Source of the DNA: JBDREF01 sp043820045
Lineage (GTDB): Bacteria > Planctomycetota > Phycisphaerae > Sedimentisphaerales > Anaerobacaceae
Assembly (NCBI GenBank): GCA_043820045.1
Contig: JBDREF010000062.1
Span: 1 to 12,917 of the forward strand
Direction of reading: 5' to 3'
Length of the DNA stretch: 12,917 nt
Shown here: piece by piece, positions 1 through 6,389 of the stretch
How the letters are laid out: each line of letters begins with the position of its first letter
How positions within the stretch are numbered: position 1 is the stretch's first letter
Translations under genes and position numbers: made by a program
The notes under the pieces: generated by a model
What the model was told of the DNA's origin: nothing
The model's database searches: none
Seen by the model: only the letters and a program-made list of their open reading frames with translations

Positions 1-162
1 ATTACGGGAGGGAAGGCGACGACAAGCTCCGAGACGGAGGAGGTCGCATTCTTTGCCGAAGGCGATTTGCCGGAGCTGTCGATCACGAAGATTCTGCCGG
101 AGCAGATAGCGAAGATGTTTGAGTACTTCCGCCGGCCCGAACTGCCGGTCTATTTCGATTGA
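1..162 (+). CDS. NUDIX hydrolase, C-terminal fragment (5' end outside window)
   Basis: Frame 1 is open from the first base to TGA at 160-162 and gives 53 residues. The sequence contains GGKATTSSETEEVAFFAEGD and LPELSITKILPEQIAKMFEY and ends RRPELPVYFD. This matches the usual C-terminus of NUDIX hydrolases of the ADP-ribose pyrophosphatase-like type that carry a small N-terminal helical domain: an ET.EVAFF strand, an LP.LS....PEQI helix and a P...DFD-like end. The NUDIX box itself lies upstream of the window, so substrate and catalytic residues cannot be judged. Such enzymes cleave nucleoside diphosphates linked to another moiety in the cytoplasm. The gene converges on mrdA and its last 80 bp are antisense to the end of that gene. 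The family call is from remembered sequence style and was not searched. Confidence 0.75.
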   Translation: MTGGKATTSSETEEVAFFAEGDLPELSITKILPEQIAKMFEYFRRPELPVYFD

Positions 163-2329
163 CGAGATATGTAGCAGCCGGCGGTGTGGTCCGGCTCTGT
201 TCCTTTTCCAGGGCCGATTGGCCGATGTATCCGGCTTCGATGCAGAACTGGACGATGTCACGGGCCAGGGGCGCTGCGTCGCTCGAACCGTGCTGGCCCC
301 CTTCGACTACGACTGCGAGGGCGATCTTCTGTGCCGTGCTGTCCTGTGCGAAGCCTGCGAACCATGCGTGTTCCGGGCGTTCGGTCGAGCCGGTCTTGCC
401 GTACACCTTCACATCCTCTTGTGAAAGGATTCGCAGGAAGTGTTGGAACTGTGTGTAGGCCGTTCCGCCGCGTTCGTTGACGACGTTGCTCATTCCGTCA
501 TAAACGACTGCCAGGGTCTCCTGCGAGACTCCGAGATCAACGCCCTCGGAGTTTTTCGGCTCGCTGTAAAATAGCCGCGGCAGCTTGAAGGTCCCGCTGC
601 GGGCAAGGGCGGCCATAGCATTGGCCACTTGCAGGGGGGTGACGCGCAGGTTGCCCTGCCCGATGCCGAACATTCTTCTCTCGCCCGGCCTGATGGACGG
701 CATTTCCTCTGCGCTGGCGAACGTGCCTCTGACCCTTCCGCTCGAAATTATGCCTGCCGACTGCTTGAAATCGCGTTCGATTTCTCCCCTGTTCGGGTCG
801 GCGAGCGATTCTGGAACGAACAGGATGTCCCGGCCGTAGCCGAACTTGAAGAGCCACTCTTGCAGGATGGGAGGATCGATTCTTTCGGCGAGGTGAGAGA
901 AGTAGATATTGCAACTGCCCTTGATGGCGTTGCGGGCGTTGTTTTCCCATCGATCATCGTGGCCGGCCTTATACCGATTATATATCAAGCAGTTGGGCCA
1001 GCCCGGCGGGGCCTTCTGCGGCGGGCAACTGATGATCTCTTCGGCTGTAATCTGGTCGGTTTCCATTCCGGCGATAAGAATGAACGGCTTGACGATCGAG
1101 CCCGGCGGATACTCCTCGTTTACCGCGCGATTTATCATCGGCCTGCTGCGGTCCCTAATCAGCTCGCCGTAGTCGTAACGGACCCGGTTCAAATCATAAG
1201 TCGGCAGCGAGACGAGTGCGAGAATGTCGCCGGTGCCGACTTCGATAACCACCGCCGAGATTCCGGGTCCGCAGTTCGGGTCGTGCGGGTAATTAGTGAG
1301 ATATTCCTCTATTCTTTGCTGGAGTTCGATGTCCAGCGCCAGCTTGACGTCTTTGCCGAACTGTGTATCGGTTTGGCTTGTTAGTTCGCCGTCTATGTTG
1401 AAGATTTCTTCGCCCCGCCTGCCGCGAAGGATGGTCTCGCAGGCGTACTCGACTCCGTCCTCCCGCCCGCAGAGTTCTCCGCCCAGGTAGCTCGACAGTC
1501 TGTCGTCCTCGAACAGCTCTTTGTCCCGTTCCTGCGTCGCCGGTCCGACCCATCCGATTGTCTGTGCGGCGGCCGAACCGTAAGGATAGACCCTGTTTTC
1601 GGTCGGCAGAATCTGAATGCCTTCGGTGTTCATGAACTCCAGTTGGGCGGCGAAAATGTCGTCGTCGGTGTCGAGCTTCAGCAAGGGCCAACTCCGGTGC
1701 ATCTCTGTAATATCGACTCTGCCCGCAAGCTCGATTCGCTCGTCGGGATCGACGACGTTTTTCTCGAAGTCGGCGATTGCCTCGGACCCCCGGACGTCCT
1801 CTATGCTGTCGTAGTTTTCGAGCACTTCGGAGTTTGGAAACTTTCTCCTCCACGCCTGGAACGCCCGCTGGTCCCAGACGTAATCGTTGATGTTCTGTAT
1901 TTCGTCCATTATTTCGGACGGCTCGACCCCTTTGAAGAGCGCGCATTTCTCTATTACCAGTTGCAGGTCGTCGAGCCTGGCGCGAATCTCCTCGTTGGTC
2001 TTCAGAATTGCAGGTTCCGGCTCATCTCTTTCTGCCGCTTGCATGCGCAGGTACCGCTGGATGCGCGCGTCCAGATACGAGCTGAGCGCGTACTCGATGT
2101 GAACCCAGAACTGGGCCTCGTCGATGGCAAGGACGTTGCCTTTCCTGTCGAGTATTCTTCCCCGGATGGTCTTGAGTTGTTTGGACTGGCCCCTCTGGCG
2201 TTTGAGTTCGGTGATTTCATTCTGGACGGACGAGGCGCTGAGCAGTTGCATTTGCGCCAGGCGAACCACGCAGACCCCCAGCGCCAGCATAGCGATTACT
2301 ACAAAAATCTTTATACGTTTACCGTACAT
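83..2329 (-). CDS. mrdA: Penicillin-binding protein 2 (peptidoglycan DD-transpeptidase of the elongasome)
   Basis: This 748-residue class B PBP cross-links peptidoglycan during side-wall growth, anchored in the inner membrane with its catalytic domain in the periplasm. A short cytoplasmic N-terminus precedes one membrane helix at about residues 7-26. A pedestal domain follows (starting with RGRILDRKGNVLA near 56-68), then the transpeptidase domain at about 350-700. All three active-site motifs are present: S411-I-V-K414 (nucleophile Ser411), S472-C-N474 and K645-T-G-S-T649. It is longer than the usual 600-650 residues because of an acidic stretch at about 90-220 and a low-complexity tail after about 705. 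The ATG start places the membrane helix correctly, but no clear Shine-Dalgarno sequence precedes it. It is the last gene of the mreBCD cluster, 84 bp after mreD. Residues 723-748 are encoded antisense to the NUDIX gene. rodA, the usual partner, does not follow. Confidence 0.95.
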   Translation of the reverse strand: MYGKRIKIFVVIAMLALGVCVVRLAQMQLLSASSVQNEITELKRQRGQSKQLKTIRGRILDRKGNVLAIDEAQFWVHIEYALSSYLDARIQRYLRMQAAERDEPEPAILKTNEEIRARLDDLQLVIEKCALFKGVEPSEIMDEIQNINDYVWDQRAFQAWRRKFPNSEVLENYDSIEDVRGSEAIADFEKNVVDPDERIELAGRVDITEMHRSWPLLKLDTDDDIFAAQLEFMNTEGIQILPTENRVYPYGSAAAQTIGWVGPATQERDKELFEDDRLSSYLGGELCGREDGVEYACETILRGRRGEEIFNIDGELTSQTDTQFGKDVKLALDIELQQRIEEYLTNYPHDPNCGPGISAVVIEVGTGDILALVSLPTYDLNRVRYDYGELIRDRSRPMINRAVNEEYPPGSIVKPFILIAGMETDQITAEEIISCPPQKAPPGWPNCLIYNRYKAGHDDRWENNARNAIKGSCNIYFSHLAERIDPPILQEWLFKFGYGRDILFVPESLADPNRGEIERDFKQSAGIISSGRVRGTFASAEEMPSIRPGERRMFGIGQGNLRVTPLQVANAMAALARSGTFKLPRLFYSEPKNSEGVDLGVSQETLAVVYDGMSNVVNERGGTAYTQFQHFLRILSQEDVKVYGKTGSTERPEHAWFAGFAQDSTAQKIALAVVVEGGQHGSSDAAPLARDIVQFCIEAGYIGQSALEKEQSRTTPPAATYLVNRNRPAVRAGGSTQTSSLSAPAESS

Positions 2330-2343
2330 AGTCAGCCGCTGAT

Positions 2344-2369
2344 ATTATATCGTCGTTTTTTGTGGTCAA
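2344..2369 (-). promoter_or_regulatory. Candidate mrdA promoter
   Basis: On the minus strand a TTGACC (2369-2364) precedes a perfect TATAAT (2349-2344), about 15 nt upstream of the mrdA ATG. The spacer is only 14 nt. An overlapping TAATAT gives 16 nt. It could let mrdA be expressed apart from mreBCD. The short spacing makes this tentative. Confidence 0.35.
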
Positions 2370-2384
2370 TGTTCATCCGCTGTC

Positions 2385-2402
2385 CGCAAAATGCCTTTTG
2401 CG
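2385..2402. other. Perfect small hairpin between mreD and mrdA
   Basis: CGCAAAA and TTTTGCG form a perfect 7-bp stem around a 4-nt loop, 12 nt after the mreD stop codon. No U-run follows directly on either strand, so an intrinsic terminator is unlikely. It could be an mRNA processing or stability element, or chance. Confidence 0.4.
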
Positions 2403-2413
2403 ATGCAATGTTT

Positions 2414-2905
2414 TCAGCGACGACGGAAGCGGTCTATCTTGATACCCATCCACCAGGCCGAGGGCAGGAACAGAAACGGGCCCACGATGCTTGAGTACAA
2501 TGCGGTTACGAGAATGACGCTGTATATGTTCGCCGAAACGGGCTCTCCCTTGAGCAGGTACGCGAGAAAATGTGCCAGCGCGGCGGCGAGGGTCCCGGTA
2601 GCAAAGATTGCCATCACCTGGTGGGGCATTCTCCTGATGGAAACAATGCGGTGGAGGTACGCCAGCAGGGTGCCGAACAGGCAGAAGCTGACCATGTGCG
2701 GGCCCATGGGCATGGGTGAGCCGACGAGGTCGGCCGCGAAACCTGTCACGAAGGACGTAATGATCGCATCGGAGGTATTGCAGTAAACGGCGAAGAAAAC
2801 AAGAAAGACTATAAGCAAATCAGGCTTGGTATGCAAACGGGCCAGTAAGCCCTTCTGCAGCACGGTGACGACGAGAATTAGGACTGCAAACCGAAACCAT
2901 CGCAT
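2414..2905 (-). CDS. mreD: Rod shape-determining protein MreD
   Basis: This 163-residue, strongly hydrophobic protein has about five or six membrane segments: near residues 5-19, 29-45, 46-62, 69-90, 95-118 and 125-148. The segment TGFAADLVGSPMPMG (about 54-68) is the conserved MreD-type turn with an Asp inside the membrane and a following G/P-rich loop. The length is typical of the family. MreD works with MreC to link cytoplasmic MreB filaments to the periplasmic peptidoglycan synthases. The ATG start is supported by a GAGG sequence seven nt upstream. The gene lies 28 bp after mreC and 84 bp before mrdA, in the standard mreB-mreC-mreD-mrdA order. The call rests on both hydropathy pattern and position. 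Confidence 0.88.
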   Translation of the reverse strand: MRWFRFAVLILVVTVLQKGLLARLHTKPDLLIVFLVFFAVYCNTSDAIITSFVTGFAADLVGSPMPMGPHMVSFCLFGTLLAYLHRIVSIRRMPHQVMAIFATGTLAAALAHFLAYLLKGEPVSANIYSVILVTALYSSIVGPFLFLPSAWWMGIKIDRFRRR

Positions 2906-2933
2906 TTGGTGTCCTCAGTTGGCTCGAATCCGC

Positions 2934-3728
2934 TCACTTTTGCGGATTCATTATGATAACGGCTACGTCCACGAGTTTTCCTATGTCACAAGCCGGTTCG
3001 ACCGTTACGTCCCAAACCGTAGCACTCCTGTCGCGATTCCTTTCGCATTTGACCACTTTTCCTATAATCACGGCGGCGTCCAGAAAGCCGGGTTCCCGCA
3101 GGGCGAAGACATTCTCTCCGGCTTTGACTTCTTTCTTGAGCATCTCTATCCTGGCCAGCTTTTCGCCGCAGCCTTTCATCACTGTTGGGACTTGCCCCAC
3201 CTTAACTGGTATCGCGGAGCCGGGGTCCGTGAATAGCCGGACGCTGGCGGCATCGGAAGAGACGTCGGATACGGTCCCTATGACGGTATTGTCGCCCAGC
3301 ACGTACTGCCCTTTCGCCAGGCCGACGTTCGTACGGCAATCGATGGTAAGCTCGCCCCGCGAGCCGCTGATAGTCGCGGTAGTGACATCGGCAACGACAA
3401 AATCAGCGTCTTGCCAGACATATCTGTTGCGCAGTCCGTACAGCTTCTCGAATTCGCTGCGCTGCTGGTCCAGCGTTTCCTTGAGGTTGGCGCTGTAGGC
3501 CTGGAGCTTTTCGTACTCGCGGCGCGGCACTACATCCGTGAGGGGCTGCTGCGTCTGCGCGGTAAGTGCGACGCTTCCGCCGATGCTGAGCGGCCAGCGA
3601 AAAACGCGAACGAAACCGAGCTGAAACCTGCCCGTGAAATCCTGCGGGGCAAAAAGGAAGATGAACCCGGTCAACATGAACCAGGTAAACAACATGCGCC
3701 TGGAGACTTTTATATGCTTCCTTGCCAT
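2934..3728 (-). CDS. mreC: Rod shape-determining protein MreC
   Basis: MreC is the periplasmic scaffold that contacts PBP2 and switches on the elongasome. With the start chosen here the protein has 264 residues: a basic N-terminus (MARKHIKVSRR), one membrane helix at about 12-27, a short coiled coil at about 70-97 (RREYEKLQAYSANLKETLDQ), and the paired beta-barrel region. GLAKGQYVLGDNTVIGTVSD is followed by an LFTDPGS element, the family hallmark. The frame stays open upstream to an ATG at 3887, but that would overlap the end of mreB by 101 bp and add 53 residues ahead of the membrane anchor. The ATG at 3728, 58 bp after the mreB stop, is therefore preferred. Neither start has a clear Shine-Dalgarno sequence. 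Confidence 0.9.
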   Translation of the reverse strand: MARKHIKVSRRMLFTWFMLTGFIFLFAPQDFTGRFQLGFVRVFRWPLSIGGSVALTAQTQQPLTDVVPRREYEKLQAYSANLKETLDQQRSEFEKLYGLRNRYVWQDADFVVADVTTATISGSRGELTIDCRTNVGLAKGQYVLGDNTVIGTVSDVSSDAASVRLFTDPGSAIPVKVGQVPTVMKGCGEKLARIEMLKKEVKAGENVFALREPGFLDAAVIIGKVVKCERNRDRSATVWDVTVEPACDIGKLVDVAVIIMNPQK

Positions 3729-3786
3729 CAGTTTGAGAGTAGTTAAGTTTCTTAAGTAACTCGCACCGAGCGCCGCCCGCGACGAA

Positions 3787-4842
3787 TCATTCCCATCCGT
3801 ACTCGTTGTGATCCATTGTGTCTTTCCACAACTCGAGGTTTTCCAGATAGACGCTGGTTCCTCGTGCGACGCTGCTGAGCGGGTCATCGACTATCTGGAC
3901 CTTCAACCCGGTCGCATTTGCCAGCACTGTATCCATTCCCCTCAGCAGCGAGCCGCCGCCGCAGATATGTATGCCGTTGTCGATAAGGTCCGCGGCCAGT
4001 TCCGGCTCGGCCTTTTCCAGTGTTGCGGTGACCGTTTCGATGATTGTGGCGATGGGATCGCGAAGGGCTTCGCGTATTTCCTCGCTCGTTATGACAATCT
4101 TTCGCGGCAGGCCCGAGATGGTGTCCCTGCCTGCTATTTCCATGGTTAACTCTTCTTCCAGCGGCGCCGCCGAGCCGATCTGTATCTTGACTTTCTCCGC
4201 CCTGGCCTCGCCGATGAGCAGGTTGTAAGTTTTCTTAAGGTGATTGATTACCGCTTCGTCCATATCGTCGCCGCCGATGCGTATCGATTCGCTACAGGCG
4301 ATGTCGGCCAGGCTCATTATGGCTACTTCCGTGGTTCCTCCTCCGATATCGACAATCATCGAGGCGGTGGGGTCCGTGATGGGCAGCCCGGCGCCGATAC
4401 CGGCGGCCATCGGCTCATCAACCAGATACACCCTGCGTGCGCCTGCCCGTTCGGCGCTGTCTATTACGGCCCTGCGCTCGACGGCGGTTATGCCGCTGGG
4501 CACCGCGATTACCACGCGCGGCCTGACGAGTCCGCCCCGCCCGTGGACTTTGCGGATGAAATAGCCCAACATCGCTTCGGTGATTTCGAAATCGCTGATG
4601 ACGCCGTCCTTGAGAGGTCTTATCGCGCTGATTGAGCCCGGGGTCTTGCCCAACATCTCACGTGCCACCAGGCCGACTGCTTCGCCGTTGTTCAGGACGA
4701 TGTTGGTGCCTTTGCGGACTGCAACCACGGACGGTTCGTTGAGGACGATGCCTTTGTCGCGGACACAAACGAGGGTGCTGCAGGTGCCCAGGTCGATACC
4801 CATGTCCATACTGAACCAACCAAGGATGGTGTCCAATAGCAC
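3787..4842 (-). CDS. mreB: Rod shape-determining protein MreB (bacterial actin)
   Basis: This 351-residue actin homologue polymerises on the inner face of the membrane and steers side-wall peptidoglycan synthesis. The nucleotide-binding elements are clear: phosphate-1 loop GIDLGTCSTLV (15-25), VPSGIT (114-119), connecting VDEPMAA (141-147), phosphate-2 loop DIGGGTTEVAI (165-175) and adenosine motif GGGSLLRGM (295-303). A hydrophobic N-terminal MLLDTILGWF could serve as the membrane-binding amphipathic helix. The C-terminus is about ten residues longer than usual, ending DTMDHNEYGWE. The start is GTG, fixed by a strong AAAGGAG six nt upstream and by the family N-terminus. A consensus-like promoter lies about 70 nt upstream. 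This gene heads the mreBCD-mrdA block. Confidence 0.97.
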   Translation of the reverse strand: MLLDTILGWFSMDMGIDLGTCSTLVCVRDKGIVLNEPSVVAVRKGTNIVLNNGEAVGLVAREMLGKTPGSISAIRPLKDGVISDFEITEAMLGYFIRKVHGRGGLVRPRVVIAVPSGITAVERRAVIDSAERAGARRVYLVDEPMAAGIGAGLPITDPTASMIVDIGGGTTEVAIMSLADIACSESIRIGGDDMDEAVINHLKKTYNLLIGEARAEKVKIQIGSAAPLEEELTMEIAGRDTISGLPRKIVITSEEIREALRDPIATIIETVTATLEKAEPELAADLIDNGIHICGGGSLLRGMDTVLANATGLKVQIVDDPLSSVARGTSVYLENLELWKDTMDHNEYGWE

Positions 4843-4848
4843 GTTTGA

Positions 4849-4855
4849 CTCCTTT
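4849..4855 (-). promoter_or_regulatory. Shine-Dalgarno sequence that fixes the mreB GTG start
   Basis: AAAGGAG on the minus strand lies 6 nt before the GTG at 4842. It decides the GTG start over the internal ATG at Met12, which lies inside the conserved N-terminal region. Confidence 0.85.
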
Positions 4856-4912
4856 CAGAATTTCCGATTTCACGCTACCGCGAAGGTTGCGGTTTCGGAT
4901 CGGCTATTTCCC

Positions 4913-4941
4913 TATATAATTGCGGAGGGCACTATTGTCAA
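4913..4941 (-). promoter_or_regulatory. sigma70-type promoter for mreB
   Basis: On the minus strand a perfect -35 TTGACA (4941-4936) is separated by exactly 17 nt from TATATA (4918-4913, four of six matches). It lies just after the stop codon of the 47-residue gene and predicts transcription from about 4906, with a leader of about 64 nt before the mreB GTG. It would let mreBCD be transcribed independently of the two genes upstream. Confidence 0.65.
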
Positions 4942-4961
4942 TAGAGATTGGCTGAGCAATC

Positions 4962-5105
4962 TTAAAAAATACTGCCGTATTGCGAATAGCACTTGTAAGC
5001 CACAAAAGCCGCCGTGGCCAGCACGGCGCAGAACGCCAGAGCAAGGATAACAGTATAGAGATTGTCGGGTACGCTCACTTTATTACTCTGCACAGCAGGA
5101 CTCAT
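4962..5105 (-). CDS. 47-residue single-pass membrane protein ahead of mreB
   Basis: An ORF from ATG at 5105 to TAA at 4962 encodes 47 residues. The N-terminus is short and polar (MSPAVQSNKVSVPDNLY), followed by one hydrophobic segment at about residues 18-36 (TVILALAFCAVLATAAFVA) and a YKCYSQYGSIF tail. GAGGT six nt before the ATG is a good ribosome-binding site. The gene sits 45 bp after the coiled-coil gene and immediately before the mreB promoter, so it probably shares the upstream transcript. The balance of a basic tail residue after the helix suggests N-out or N-in cannot be settled. I do not recognise a named family. By context it is a candidate small accessory of the elongasome or of the coiled-coil protein. 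A chance ORF is less likely given the ribosome-binding site and the coherent membrane segment. Confidence 0.7.
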   Translation of the reverse strand: MSPAVQSNKVSVPDNLYTVILALAFCAVLATAAFVAYKCYSQYGSIF

Positions 5106-5150
5106 ATGTCAACCTCGCATAAGCATTGCATTCGATAACAAATGCGTTTT

Positions 5151-6038
5151 CTACAGATTAGTGCTGATATTGTCGCCGACAATCGGCTGATTCTGCGGTT
5201 GGCCCTGCAGAAGTTCGAGCCAGCCGACCGCCTTGTCGGGCTCAACGTCCAGGACCACGATATCACAGATGAACTTGTTGCCGCGAGTGGTATGGAACCT
5301 CATGCCTTCCTTGACGCCGTCGGCCGAGCCGATGGAGATCCCGGCCAGAAGGTCTTTCATGTTCACCTCGGTTATCAGCCCCTTCAGGGCGATGTCTTCG
5401 GTGACGGGGGCGATGGCGACCCGGGCTTTCTCTCTCGTGGTCGTGACGCTCACGGGGGCGGCGGCGGCCTTGCCGAACTGCCTCAAGTACTGGTCGATCT
5501 GGTTCTGAAGACTTGTCTTTTCCTCGATAAGGGCCTTCGTCTTGTCCTCCAGAACCGCTATTATCGCCAGCTTATCTACGAGAGCGCTCATCGTCTCTTC
5601 GTGTTTTGCCTGCTCTTTGATAAAATCGGCCTCGGTCTGGGTTGCCAGGGTCTGGGCGTCGGCCATCATCTTTCTCTGTTCATCGTTGCTCGCCTTGTAT
5701 TCCTGCACGATGCTGGCCCAGCTATTAACATCCCGGAGCGCGTTTTCCTTGGCTATTTCAACCTGCTTGAGCTGGCCCGTTAAGGTGGCAACCTGCTGCT
5801 TCAGCGCGTCAATCTGGCCGCCTAAGCGTACCTTGTCGGCATCGGCTTGACTCTTCAGTTCGTTAAACTGCCTGTTGGCATTATCCTCGTTCTGCTTGGC
5901 AGCCCCCAATCTGCTCTTAAGCCCGTCATTTTCCTTCTTGTAATCGACGGCGTTGCCAACGTAAGTGACGACGATACCGCACAGGAAGATGGAAGCTACC
6001 GTCAGCAGAATTATCAGAACCTTTGTCAGCGTACTCAA
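5151..6038 (-). CDS. Membrane-anchored coiled-coil protein with C-terminal beta domain, upstream of mreBCD
   Basis: This 295-residue protein has one N-terminal membrane helix at about residues 5-26 (LTKVLIILLTVASIFLCGIV), then a long coiled coil at about 33-190 rich in K, E, Q and A. A linker containing AAAAPVSVTTT leads to a compact beta-type domain at about 217-295 with LITEVNMKDLLAGISIGSAD and a GVKEGMRFHTTRG turn. That last element resembles small SH3-like beta domains such as the C-terminal domain of FlgT, where 'G.v..vd......I..G..dGvk.Gm.f' is typical. The architecture resembles a larger version of MreC: helix, coiled coil, beta domain. The start is TTG, placed by AAAGGAG six nt upstream. 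An overlapping ATG one nt from that site reads only two codons before TGA. I recognise no named family; a cell-envelope scaffold is inferred from architecture and from its place ahead of mreB. Confidence 0.85.
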   Translation of the reverse strand: MSTLTKVLIILLTVASIFLCGIVVTYVGNAVDYKKENDGLKSRLGAAKQNEDNANRQFNELKSQADADKVRLGGQIDALKQQVATLTGQLKQVEIAKENALRDVNSWASIVQEYKASNDEQRKMMADAQTLATQTEADFIKEQAKHEETMSALVDKLAIIAVLEDKTKALIEEKTSLQNQIDQYLRQFGKAAAAPVSVTTTREKARVAIAPVTEDIALKGLITEVNMKDLLAGISIGSADGVKEGMRFHTTRGNKFICDIVVLDVEPDKAVGWLELLQGQPQNQPIVGDNISTNL

Positions 6039-6044
6039 AACATG

Positions 6045-6051
6045 CTCCTTT
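6045..6051 (-). promoter_or_regulatory. Shine-Dalgarno sequence that fixes the TTG start of the coiled-coil gene
   Basis: AAAGGAG on the minus strand is 6 nt from the TTG at 6038 but only 1 nt from the out-of-frame ATG at 6043, which runs ATG TTT TGA. Spacing and frame favour the TTG. It is the same sequence and spacing as at mreB. Confidence 0.8.
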
Positions 6052-6267
6052 CAAAATTGGTGCCTTCTTCTCAAACACACCTCAAACCCTGAGACAGGGC
6101 GCCGGTAACAAACACTAAAGACATCGGCGAGACCTCCATGTTTACCCTGCACCAATTGGGCGTGACCCTGAACCGCATTTCCTAGCGCTGTTACCGGGCG
6201 CCGGGAGGGCTGCTCAACGTGTGCCGGGTCTCATAATGGGGCCCCAAGCCCTGACATATACGTGTAT
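6052..6267 (-). ncRNA. Candidate structured 5' leader RNA of the coiled-coil/mre operon
   Basis: Between the predicted transcription start (about 6267) and the ribosome-binding site lies a leader of over 200 nt, GC-rich in its 5' and central parts, with no convincing ORF. It contains a long inverted repeat: GGCGCCGGTAACA (6098-6110) against TGTTACCGGGCGCC (6189-6202), 13 base pairs with one bulged base, closing a loop of about 78 nt. A second helix can form 5' of it between 6206-6211 and 6247-6252 (AGGGCT with AGCCCT). An alternative pairing joins GAGACC (6129-6134) with GGTCTC (6227-6232), and a small hairpin CCCTG-AGA-CAGGG (6087-6099) competes with the base of the main stem. Competing helices before a start codon fit a regulatory leader, but no known riboswitch class, SRP RNA or 6S motif was recognised. 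Confidence 0.45.
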
Positions 6268-6273
6268 AGCCTA

Positions 6274-6302
6274 ATTGTACGCTTAAAGCTCGGAAAGGTC
6301 AA
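6274..6302 (-). promoter_or_regulatory. sigma70-type promoter for the coiled-coil gene and operon
   Basis: On the minus strand TTGACC (6302-6297, five of six) and TACAAT (6279-6274, five of six) are spaced by exactly 17 nt. It lies in the 351-bp gap after the HEAT gene and predicts a start near 6267, about 230 nt upstream of the TTG start codon. Confidence 0.7.
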
Positions 6303-6389
6303 GTTTTTTCTCGCAAATAGCCTAAATTAAAATGCGGGGCGGAAATGGACGAGTTTGCGTCTTATAACAACTGCTTTTTCAACGGTAGT
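6303..6389. other. AT-rich intergenic stretch after the HEAT-repeat gene
   Basis: This stretch separates the HEAT gene stop from the promoter at 6302. I found no hairpin followed by a U-run on the minus strand, so no intrinsic terminator is visible between the two same-strand operons. Read-through from the methyltransferase-lnt operon into the mre cluster is possible. Confidence 0.5.

Noticed and set aside
2385..2402. Hairpin after mreD as an intrinsic terminator
   Set aside because: No U-run follows the stem in the direction of transcription, and mrdA follows in the same orientation.
1643..2494. Long plus-strand open frame (283 codons) opposite mrdA and mreD
   Set aside because: It lies antisense to well-supported genes with all their motifs, has no recognisable domain, and is explained by GC-rich third positions. 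Other opposite-strand frames (629-1384, 5142-5783, 9826-10392) were dismissed for the same reason.
3729..3887. Upstream extension of mreC to the ATG at 3887
   Set aside because: It would overlap the end of mreB by 101 bp and add 53 residues, not resembling MreC, before the membrane anchor.
4915..4920. Perfect TATAAT on the plus strand
   Set aside because: No suitable -35 lies 16-18 nt upstream and no plus-strand gene follows. It overlaps the minus-strand -10 of the mreB promoter.
6111..6188. Leader segment GCAGGGTAAACATGG (minus strand) resembling part of a c-di-GMP-I riboswitch
   Set aside because: The GGGACGCAAAGCC-type core and the tetraloop receptor are missing. Cobalamin, SRP, tmRNA and RNase P signatures were also looked for and not found.
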